This document shows positions 1 to 5,751 of a stretch of 16,488 nt of DNA, in pieces. Source of the stretch: Syntrophomonas_B sp035447945 (GTDB taxonomy: Bacteria > Bacillota > Syntrophomonadia > Syntrophomonadales > Syntrophomonadaceae). The notes beneath the pieces are model-generated. The model had not been told where the DNA came from. It saw nothing but the letters and a program-made list of their open reading frames with translations, and ran no database searches. Position 1 is the first letter of the stretch; the number at the start of each line of letters is the position of its first letter. The stretch covers positions 1 through 16,488 of the forward strand of contig DAOTHZ010000047.1 of assembly GCA_035447945.1 (NCBI GenBank), written 5' to 3'. The position numbers were made by a program, and so were the translations under genes.

Positions 1-241
1 CGGAAGGGTCACCGATATAGGCAGTTCCGCCGCCGATCAGTACCACCGGTTTGTTACCTGCCATTTGCAAGCGTTTCATCAGGCATAGCGCCATGAAATG
101 ACCCACGTGCAGAGAATCCGCGGTGGGATCAAAACCAATATAAAAAATAGCCTGGCCGCTATTAACAAGTTCTTTGATTTGTTCTTCGTCTGTAACCTGG
201 GCAATTAAACCCCGGGCTACCAGCTCGTCATAAATTTTCAT
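1..241 (-). CDS. tyrS: Tyrosyl-tRNA synthetase, N-terminal part (cut by window edge)
   Basis: Charges tRNA-Tyr with tyrosine in the cytoplasm. Only the first 80 codons are inside the window; the remainder lies to the left. The visible protein begins MKIYDELVARG and contains YIGFDPTADSLHVGHF at about residues 38-53, which is the class I nucleotide-binding region with the HIGH-type motif in its TyrRS form (HVGH). It is followed by a glycine-rich loop, LIGGGTAYIGDP, at the window edge. The start is ATG at 241, preceded by AAAGGAGT at good spacing. It lies 106 bases downstream of the lysE-like gene on the same strand. That gap is too short for a T-box leader and none of the conserved T-box bases are present. 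The family call is firm. Whether it is TyrS or the TyrZ subtype cannot be judged from this fragment. Confidence 0.95.
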   Translation of the reverse strand, partial: MKIYDELVARGLIAQVTDEEQIKELVNSGQAIFYIGFDPTADSLHVGHFMALCLMKRLQMAGNKPVVLIGGGTAYIGDPS

Positions 242-346
242 TACTACACTCCTTTGCGGACTTTTGCCATGTACAGGGATTGATTCTTAAAGCATCCTGA
301 CGGGATTTAGCTTTTCTTTTTAGACTTTATATAACCTCGTGCGTTT

Positions 347-376
347 ATTATATAATATGCTTGATGCTGCCGGCAA
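347..376 (-). promoter_or_regulatory. Probable tyrS promoter inside the 3' end of the lysE-like gene
   Basis: On the minus strand a TTGCCG box (371-376) is followed after 18 bases by a perfect TATAAT box (347-352). The -10 box overlaps the stop codon of the lysE-like gene. Transcription would begin near 340 and give a leader of about 100 bases before the tyrS ATG. This suggests tyrS is at least partly independent of the ubiB-lysE unit. The match is to the sigma-A consensus only. Confidence 0.5.
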
Positions 377-983
377 AAAAACTGGCGCCGAAACCGACCA
401 GACACAAGGCCAGAACCACGATGATGGTCTTGTATATGGCAATGTTGAGCAGATGCCGGCTCTTGCTGACCATCGCCGCCACAAAAGTATACCAGGTAAT
501 ATCCCCCAGGATATGGCCCAGATAAAAGATGACGATCCCCCATACACCCAGGGAGTGGTATGCACTCATAATCAAAGCCAGTCCCACCGCCGACCACCAA
601 ATCAGAAAATAAGGATTGGTGGCACTTAAAACCATCCCGGCCATAAACATGCCGCCCTGCTTGTGATCATGCATTTCACCCGTTTCCAGAGTGATTTTAT
701 TCAAATATACATCTTTGAGCATCTGGGAGCCAAGATAAACCAGTACCACCCCTCCGATCAGCCCGATGGCAATGCCGGCTGATTCTGCTGCCAGATAGCG
801 GCCGGCGCCGACAAAAATCAGGATCACCAGGATCAACTCCAGCAGGGCATGTCCCAGCGATACCAGCACGCCAGCCTTGACCCCGTGGCGCAGGCTCCGA
901 TCAACGGTATAGGTAAAAACGCTGCCCGGCATGACGGCGCCGGAAAAAGCGATTAGCAAAGACTTAAAAAATATAGCCAGCAT
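348..983 (-). CDS. LysE/RhtB-family amino-acid or small-molecule exporter
   Basis: Integral membrane protein of 211 residues, the usual LysE-family length. Members of the family export amino acids or related solutes; the substrate here cannot be predicted. Visible family features are an N-terminal membrane segment with the conserved proline-glycine (P19-G20 in SGAVMPGSVF), hydrophobic segments at about 45-60, 70-90, 113-140, 145-170 and 184-205, and the family signature SATNPYFLIWW at 120-130. A histidine-bearing hydrophilic loop (about 100-110) links the two halves. The start is ATG at 983 with GAGGAA upstream. That ribosome binding site immediately follows the stop codon of the ubiB-like gene (13-base gap), so the two are almost certainly co-transcribed and perhaps translationally coupled. 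Confidence 0.85.
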   Translation of the reverse strand: MLAIFFKSLLIAFSGAVMPGSVFTYTVDRSLRHGVKAGVLVSLGHALLELILVILIFVGAGRYLAAESAGIAIGLIGGVVLVYLGSQMLKDVYLNKITLETGEMHDHKQGGMFMAGMVLSATNPYFLIWWSAVGLALIMSAYHSLGVWGIVIFYLGHILGDITWYTFVAAMVSKSRHLLNIAIYKTIIVVLALCLVGFGASFFAGSIKHII

Positions 984-996
984 GACGATTCCTCAT

Positions 997-2670
997 TTAG
1001 CGAGTCTTTTTGATCCCCTCCGGATGATGCAGGACGCGCTTGCGGCTCTGGCTTTTGGTTTTGCTGATAAAAAGCAAACCCACGATCAGGGTTGCCCCTG
1101 CGCCCCAGCGCGATTCGACTGTAAATCCGTTGACATAGAGACAGATCGTGCTCAACATGACTGCGGACAGAACAATTCCCCAGGCAATGGTCAGACTGGC
1201 ACGGGTATTCTGCTCCAGGTTTTCCTGCAGGTTTTTGAGCGGCAGTTTGAGCTCCAGATCGCCTCTTTCAGCCTGCCGCAGGACTTTTGCCAACAACGGC
1301 GGTCCTTCGATCAGAGCACTGCCCCAGGCAGCCGCTTTGTCTTTAGCTATTTTCAAAGGCCGGGCTTCCTCTGGCATAAATTGTTTCAGATACGGCTTGG
1401 CCGCATCCAGAAAACTGATATTCTTGTCCAGTCCGATACAAATCCCGTAAAGGGTGCCCAGCGCCCGTCCCAAAAATGTAAAGCGGGCCGGGATCTGAAA
1501 AGGCTGTTCATAGAGAATTTCCTCCAGATCATCCAAAAGGCTTTTTAGATCATTGTCGAACAAGTCGGTTCCCTGCCCCAGCAGCTGTTCCAGAAATACG
1601 CCTACCGCCCGGGCAATCAGTGCATCGTCGGCATCCCGGCGCAAAAATCCCACCTGCTTCAGATAATAAACCACCTGCAGATTGTCTCGATCAACCATGG
1701 CCAAAACCATTTTAATCAGCTTTTCTTTTAGTTCCGGGGAGATGGTCCCCACCATCCCGAAATCGATCATAATCACTTTGCCGTCCGGATCGATGAAAAG
1801 GTTGCCGGGATGGGGATCAGCATGAAAAAATCCATCCACCAGGATCTGTTTTATATAAATTTCCAACAGGCGACTGGCCAGTTGGGAACGGTCAATCCCG
1901 GCCTGTTGCAGACCTGCATAATCGGTTACCTTGTAACCATCGACAAACTCCATGGTCAGTACCCGTTGGCGGGTGTATTCCCAATAAATTCGGGGGACGA
2001 TTAGTTCCTTGTCGGCCACACTATGAGCTGCAATCGTCTCGGCATTTTTTCCTTCCTGCAGGTAGTTTAGCTCTTCCCGCAAGGTTTCTTCAAATTCACG
2101 GTAAATGGCGTCAAAATCCACCCACTGCTCCCAATCGGTAAAAAATTGAATCCAGCCGATCACCTGACGCACCGCCCGCAGGTCGATATCAATCAGTTTT
2201 TCAATATTGGGCCGCAAGACCTTTACAGCAGCCTTCTGCCCACCGAACAGCTCTGCCTCATGAACCTGCCCCAAAGAAGCGGAAGCTAGGGGAGCCGGAT
2301 TCAAGACTGGATAAATCTCATGCAGGGGCCTGCCAAATTCACTTTCCAGAACCATGCACATCTCTTTAAATTCGACCGCCGGCACCTCATCTTGCAGATT
2401 GGCCAGCTCGCGGGTGACGCTCTGCGGGAAAATATCCACCCGGGTGCTGAAGAACTGCCCCAGTTTAATCAGCAGGCCCCCCATTTCCACGGCGGTATTG
2501 CGAAACAGACGGGCCTCTGTGACATACAGCTCTATCCGCCGCTGCTCTTTCCAACCGTCGGCATGCCATACCGCTTTGATCTTTAAAGAATAAAAAGACC
2601 AGAAAATATGCAAAAAAAGACGGATGACCCGAAAAAATCTCTTTATTCCTGCCCAGGAACGCTGTCTCAT
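997..2670 (-). CDS. ubiB: UbiB/ABC1 (ADCK) family atypical protein kinase-like protein
   Basis: This 557-residue protein has the full set of ABC1-family marks. These are the KxGQ motif K69-L-G-Q72 in place of a glycine-rich loop, the alanine-rich ASASLGQVH loop (129-137), the ATP-binding lysine in AAVKVLRP (K150), EELNYLQEGKNA (199-210), the catalytic-type HADPHPGN (283-290) and DFG (303-305). Two hydrophobic segments near 498-518 and 530-545 form the usual C-terminal membrane anchor. Characterised relatives are ATPases needed for ubiquinone biosynthesis or for handling isoprenoid lipids at the membrane. In a Clostridia-like anaerobe a role in menaquinone or other prenyl-lipid metabolism is only an inference. 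The start is ATG at 2670 with GGAGG close upstream. It is first in the operon, with the lysE-like gene 13 bases downstream and a consensus promoter ahead. Confidence 0.92.
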   Translation of the reverse strand: MRQRSWAGIKRFFRVIRLFLHIFWSFYSLKIKAVWHADGWKEQRRIELYVTEARLFRNTAVEMGGLLIKLGQFFSTRVDIFPQSVTRELANLQDEVPAVEFKEMCMVLESEFGRPLHEIYPVLNPAPLASASLGQVHEAELFGGQKAAVKVLRPNIEKLIDIDLRAVRQVIGWIQFFTDWEQWVDFDAIYREFEETLREELNYLQEGKNAETIAAHSVADKELIVPRIYWEYTRQRVLTMEFVDGYKVTDYAGLQQAGIDRSQLASRLLEIYIKQILVDGFFHADPHPGNLFIDPDGKVIMIDFGMVGTISPELKEKLIKMVLAMVDRDNLQVVYYLKQVGFLRRDADDALIARAVGVFLEQLLGQGTDLFDNDLKSLLDDLEEILYEQPFQIPARFTFLGRALGTLYGICIGLDKNISFLDAAKPYLKQFMPEEARPLKIAKDKAAAWGSALIEGPPLLAKVLRQAERGDLELKLPLKNLQENLEQNTRASLTIAWGIVLSAVMLSTICLYVNGFTVESRWGAGATLIVGLLFISKTKSQSRKRVLHHPEGIKKTR

Positions 2671-2730
2671 AAATTGTCCTCCACCTCAAATTGCTGCTGA
2701 TGGTTGGTACTATGCACCATCATCTCGCTC

Positions 2731-2758
2731 ATTATACCATGTAATGCGGGGCTGTAAA
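2731..2758 (-). promoter_or_regulatory. Sigma-A promoter of the ubiB-lysE operon
   Basis: On the minus strand TTTACA (2753-2758; 5 of 6 to TTGACA) is followed after 16 bases by a perfect TATAAT (2731-2736). Transcription would start near 2724, leaving a leader of about 54 bases before the ubiB ATG at 2670. It is among the best promoter matches in the window. Confidence 0.7.
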
Positions 2759-2906
2759 AACGCTGCAGCCGGGGATAAAAAAATATTCCCGCGTTTTTTG
2801 CGATTAGCAAGGAAATTCATGCCCAGTAAAGAATAGTAAAGATATTCGGCAGATGTGAAGATAATACACCGGTCGCTGTTCCTGCCGACCAGAACCTGGA
2901 TAGAAG

Positions 2907-3746
2907 GTGAAACAAATAGCAACAGAACAATTCACTTTACATATAATCCCGGGATATATTGAAAATCTTTTTCTGGCTGAATACCAACATGGATTGCTGC
3001 TGCTGGACTGCGGCGCGGTCAGTGATGTAAAGCGTATCGAGGATTTCTGCCGCCGGGATTTGCATCGTTCCCCGAAGGATATCAGGCTGGCGGTCGTGAC
3101 TCATATGCATCCGGATCACGCCGGAGGGGCGGTGCTCTTGCGGGATAAGTTCGGGATTCCCCTGGCCGGTCATCAAGAACTGGATCGCTGGTATGCCGGT
3201 CCTGGGGGTTGGATGCAAAAAGTGATCGACTGTCTGCTGATGCAGTCGGTGGCGTGGCGGACGCGCCAGCAACTTGAAAAAGGTTTTTTCTGCAGCCGTA
3301 TACAACCTGATTTCCTGTTGAAGGACGGTGATGCACTGCCTTTCTTCCCGGACTGGCAAGCAGTGGCAGTGCCAGGTCACACCTCTCATGATCTGGTGCT
3401 GTATCATGCCGATCAGTCCCTTTTGTATGTAGCCGACTGCTTTTTGGAAGTCAAAGGCCGCTATCAGACACCGCTGCCGGTCATGTTTCCCCAATGGCTG
3501 GAGGCTTCCTATCAAAAAATGGGCGCCCTGCATCCATCCAGCCTCTTGATTGCCCACGGCGAAGCCCGCCGTGATCAAATCCCGGCGGACTTGTTCAGCT
3601 CCCTGCAGCATCTGCTGCAGACTCCCCCCAGCAAATTGACCCGGCGGATCAAAAAGCTGTCCGTCTATACTCCTGAATATCATCGACAAAACAAAATCTT
3701 CCAACAAACCTGGCGCAAAAATAGAAGGAGAAGAAACTCCAGCTAA
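2907..3746 (+). CDS. Metallo-beta-lactamase-fold metallohydrolase
   Basis: Cytoplasmic protein of 279 residues with the MBL zinc-site motifs in order: HMHPDH (66-71, the HxHxDH motif), H158 in VPGHTSHD, bridging aspartate D177 in YVADCF, and H217 in IAHGEA. The first strand, LLLLDCG (30-36), is also typical. The family hydrolyses thioesters, lactones, phosphodiesters and similar bonds; the substrate is not readable here. Residues from about 245 on form a basic tail ending in RKNRRRRNSS, beyond the normal fold. The start is GTG at 2907, because TAG lies in frame two codons upstream and no better start follows before conserved sequence. The ribosome binding site is weak (GGATAGAAG). It is divergent from ubiB and convergent with the small protein at 3795. 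It looks monocistronic. Confidence 0.88.
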   Translation: MKQIATEQFTLHIIPGYIENLFLAEYQHGLLLLDCGAVSDVKRIEDFCRRDLHRSPKDIRLAVVTHMHPDHAGGAVLLRDKFGIPLAGHQELDRWYAGPGGWMQKVIDCLLMQSVAWRTRQQLEKGFFCSRIQPDFLLKDGDALPFFPDWQAVAVPGHTSHDLVLYHADQSLLYVADCFLEVKGRYQTPLPVMFPQWLEASYQKMGALHPSSLLIAHGEARRDQIPADLFSSLQHLLQTPPSKLTRRIKKLSVYTPEYHRQNKIFQQTWRKNRRRRNSS

Positions 3747-3794
3747 GCCGATTCGATGGAAAGAAAAGTGCACCGTCGGTCTCCGCCAGGCAGT

Positions 3795-4100
3795 TTAATA
3801 CCAGAAATAACAGTACTCTTCTCCCACCGCCCGGGCATAAGCGCGGATTTCTTCTGCATCCGGCTTTTCCAAATCCTCATAATTAATCCCATAATTGCAT
3901 TTGGGACAAATGAGACGAAAACCGGCAAAGGTTTCCTCATCTCCGCCCAGCGAAGCCAGCAACACCTGAATCAAAGTCGGGCAGGTGTCCGCCCCAATGG
4001 AATAACGGGCGGCGGTTTTCATGCTCCAATTGTATTCATTGCGGCTTTTCTTGCAACCGGGACATTTTATCATCAACTGTGCATTTAAATCGCTGCGCAT
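3795..4100 (-). CDS. Small CxxC/CxxC protein of unknown function, paralog A
   Basis: I do not recognise this family. The 101-residue protein has two cysteine pairs, C13-P-G-C16 and C65-P-K-C68, about 49 residues apart, suggesting a zinc-ribbon-like site. Between them are NEYNW (21-25), TAA (29-31) and a leucine-rich stretch, PTLIQVLLASL (41-51). The rest is acidic and helical, ending in aromatic residues. There is no signal peptide or membrane segment. ATG at 4100 is chosen because AGGAGAA lies 5-6 bases ahead of it; an earlier in-frame ATG at 4115 overlaps that ribosome binding site. It is a clear paralog of the divergent gene at 4239-4541, with about 38 of 100 aligned residues identical by eye, including all four cysteines and NEYNW. 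The shared region near 4101-4190 holds promoters for both. Confidence 0.75.
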   Translation of the reverse strand: MRSDLNAQLMIKCPGCKKSRNEYNWSMKTAARYSIGADTCPTLIQVLLASLGGDEETFAGFRLICPKCNYGINYEDLEKPDAEEIRAYARAVGEEYCYFWY

Positions 4101-4143
4101 GATTGTTCTCCTCATTTTCCGGCAAACTTATGTACCCGACATG

Positions 4144-4149
4144 ATTATA
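4144..4149 (-). promoter_or_regulatory. -10 box for small paralog A
   Basis: A perfect TATAAT on the minus strand, about 44 bases ahead of the ATG at 4100. Transcription would start near 4137. The -35 region 17 bases upstream is poor (CACAAA). The sequence lies just beside the -35 box of the divergent promoter for paralog B, so the two promoters share a small region. Confidence 0.45.
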
Positions 4150-4160
4150 ACCCGCCAGGC

Positions 4161-4189
4161 TTGTTTTTTGTGCGCGCCTGACATAGAAT
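4161..4189 (+). promoter_or_regulatory. Promoter for small paralog B
   Basis: TTGTTT (4161-4166) is followed after 17 bases by TAGAAT (4184-4189; 5 of 6 to TATAAT). Transcription would begin near 4195-4197. This matters for the start of the downstream gene: the first in-frame ATG, at 4191, would lie upstream of the RNA start and could not be translated from this promoter. Confidence 0.5.
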
Positions 4190-4223
4190 AATGTCGTTAC
4201 ACAGTTCACCAACGATTCTTATT

Positions 4224-4241
4224 GGGGAGGGAAAGACCATC
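4224..4241 (+). promoter_or_regulatory. Strong Shine-Dalgarno followed by an ATC codon, probable unusual start
   Basis: GGGGAGGG (4224-4231) is the best ribosome binding site near this gene and has no ATG, GTG or TTG at proper distance. Eight bases after GGAGG comes ATC (4239-4241), in frame with the protein. It aligns exactly with the ATG start codon of paralog A (ATG-CGC there, ATC-CGT here). ATC is a rare but known bacterial start codon, as in some infC genes. Confidence 0.6.
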
Positions 4242-4541
4242 CGTAAAAATCCAGCCGCCACCCTGATGATTTACTGTTCCGCTTGTGGCAAGGACGCCAA
4301 TGAATATAACTGGAACCTGGAGACCGCGGCCACCTTTTCCGAGGGTGATAAAACTGTGCCTGCGTTGCTGCAGCTGCTCCTGGAAGCATTGGACGATCCT
4401 AAAAAACATGCCGATATTCAACTGGTCTGCCCCCATTGTCATGAAAAGGTACGCTTGCGGCAAATCCCGCTGCCGGAACGCGAAGCGCTGCTGGCCTATC
4501 TGCAGGAAGTCGGCGAGGCGTATCTGCACGAACGTTTTTAA
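4239..4541 (+). CDS. Small CxxC/CxxC protein of unknown function, paralog B (probable ATC start)
   Basis: Paralog of the gene at 3795-4100 and equally unrecognised. From the ATC codon it has 100 residues: C13-S-A-C16, NEYNW (21-25), TAA (29-31), leucine-rich PALLQLLLEAL (41-51), C64-P-H-C67, then an acidic helical tail with LLAYLQEVGEAYL. The two cysteine pairs suggest a metal site. Other possible starts are ATG at 4191, which adds 16 residues with no counterpart in paralog A, has no ribosome binding site and lies before the predicted RNA start, and ATG at 4266, which is only three codons before the first cysteine and also lacks a ribosome binding site. Apart from the shift in start codon, nothing indicates decay: the frame is open and the motifs are intact. 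It is convergent with the ABC export operon. Confidence 0.72.
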   Translation: MRKNPAATLMIYCSACGKDANEYNWNLETAATFSEGDKTVPALLQLLLEALDDPKKHADIQLVCPHCHEKVRLRQIPLPEREALLAYLQEVGEAYLHERF

Positions 4542-4583
4542 TCTTGTTGGCCCCCATTGTAAATGTCTTCCTCGTCAACAAGA
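4542..4583. terminator. Weak hairpin between convergent genes
   Basis: TCTTGTTG (4542-4549) and CAACAAGA (4576-4583) form a perfect 8-base inverted repeat with a 26-base loop, filling the gap between the convergent paralog B and HlyD-type genes. Neither side has a strong T-run, so its action as a shared terminator is only possible. Confidence 0.3.
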
Positions 4584-4586
4584 CTT

Positions 4587-5738
4587 TCATATTTTAACGC
4601 GGGTATTTTCTTTTACATCCATACTGGCATCCCGTACCACCCTCTGCCCTGCTTTCAAACCGCTGACGACTTCAGCTTTTTCAGGATTCCTGATCCCAAT
4701 CTCCACTTTACTATGTTTGATCTTTCCATCGATAATCGCCAGCACTTCGTTTTGCCCTTGTTCGTTGACCCGGATGGCGGTACGAGGCAACGTGACCACA
4801 TTTTGTTGCAAGCTGGTCTCGATCCTGACTTGCACCTCATAACCCGGTTCCAACAGTTGTGACGGTGACAATGAGATAAGCACCGGTACACGGCGCTGAA
4901 TAACCCCCAGGGCGGAAACTTTTTCATAGGCACGCGGATAGATCTTGGTCACTTTCCCTTCCAGCACTTTATCACCCAGGAGCGGAGCACTGATCGTTGC
5001 CTTTTGGCCGACCTTGACCGCGCCTACGTCATCGCTAAGCAGTTCTGTTTTCAGCTCCAGGTCGTTTATATTGCCGATTTGTACCAGAGATGCCCCCGCC
5101 ATTACGGTCTGCTGCTCTTTGATCGGCAGATCGAGCACCATCCCAGCAGCGGTACTTTTTACCACCAATTGCTGACTGGTCCCCTTCAATTCCTGGTACA
5201 GGGTGTTTTGTTTTTCCAACTGCCGGCGCAATGACTGCTGGATCTGCTGCTGGCTTTCAACTGCCTTCTGCAGGGTTATATTTCTTTGCACACTGGCATC
5301 ATAATCAGCCTGAGAAATCGCCCCGGACTCAAAAAGCTGCCGGGCGCGGCCCAGATTCTTCTGGTCTTCCGCAAGATCCAGCCGGGCTTGCTCCACCGTA
5401 ATGACGGATGCGGACAGTTGTCCCTGCAGTTGTTCCGTCTGTACCGCGGTGGCATTCAGCTGATACTGCAGATCGGGATTATCCATTACCAGCAGTTCCT
5501 GCCCGGCACTTACCTGCTCGCCGGTTTCAACCGCTATTCTGACAATCTTGCCGCTCTGGGAGGCCTGGATGGTTACTTCGTCCCGGGATTGCACATAGGC
5601 GGTATCCTCGACCCAGGTAGTTATGTCGCCGGTTTCCGCTTTTAATACTTCCACCTGCTGCACGCCGGTCAATGTCTGTATGATGAGCAAAGCGACTGCT
5701 ATGGCAATACCAGCTCCGATCCAACCCTTTTTCTTCAT
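4587..5738 (-). CDS. HlyD/MacA-type adaptor (membrane fusion protein) of an ABC exporter
   Basis: Bridges an inner-membrane FtsX-type permease to extracytoplasmic space. In 383 residues it shows an N-terminal membrane anchor (about 5-22), a lipoyl-type barrel-sandwich half (about 54-88, VTIQASQSGKIVRIAVETG), a coiled-coil hairpin (about 92-187) containing the family motif RARQLFESGAISQADYD (131-147), the second sandwich half (about 190-222, VVKSTAAGMVLDLPI) and beta-barrel and membrane-proximal domains to the end. The start is ATG at 5738, because GGGAGGAAGGAA sits directly ahead; a GTG at 5759 in the same frame would place this ribosome binding site inside the gene. The ribosome binding site begins right after the permease stop codon (13-base gap), so it is the last gene of the operon. 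No TolC-like partner is nearby, as is common in single-membrane bacteria. Confidence 0.9.
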   Translation of the reverse strand: MKKKGWIGAGIAIAVALLIIQTLTGVQQVEVLKAETGDITTWVEDTAYVQSRDEVTIQASQSGKIVRIAVETGEQVSAGQELLVMDNPDLQYQLNATAVQTEQLQGQLSASVITVEQARLDLAEDQKNLGRARQLFESGAISQADYDASVQRNITLQKAVESQQQIQQSLRRQLEKQNTLYQELKGTSQQLVVKSTAAGMVLDLPIKEQQTVMAGASLVQIGNINDLELKTELLSDDVGAVKVGQKATISAPLLGDKVLEGKVTKIYPRAYEKVSALGVIQRRVPVLISLSPSQLLEPGYEVQVRIETSLQQNVVTLPRTAIRVNEQGQNEVLAIIDGKIKHSKVEIGIRNPEKAEVVSGLKAGQRVVRDASMDVKENTRVKI

Positions 5739-5751
5739 TTCCTTCCTCCCT

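Noticed and set aside
242..347. T-box riboswitch ahead of tyrS
   Set aside because: The gap is 106 bases, too short, and the conserved T-box sequence is absent.
931..1548. Open frame of 205 codons on the plus strand opposite the ubiB and lysE-like genes
   Set aside because: It lies antisense to two genes with full family motifs, lacks a ribosome binding site and has no recognisable domain. It is a shadow frame.
2937..3773. Open frame of 278 codons on the minus strand opposite the metallo-hydrolase
   Set aside because: The plus-strand protein has all zinc-site motifs. The antisense frame has a composition rich in His and Gln, with no domain, which is typical of reversed coding sequence.
4102..4115. 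ATG at 4115 as the start of small paralog A
   Set aside because: It overlaps the AGGAG ribosome binding site of the ATG at 4100, and its five extra residues have no counterpart in paralog B.
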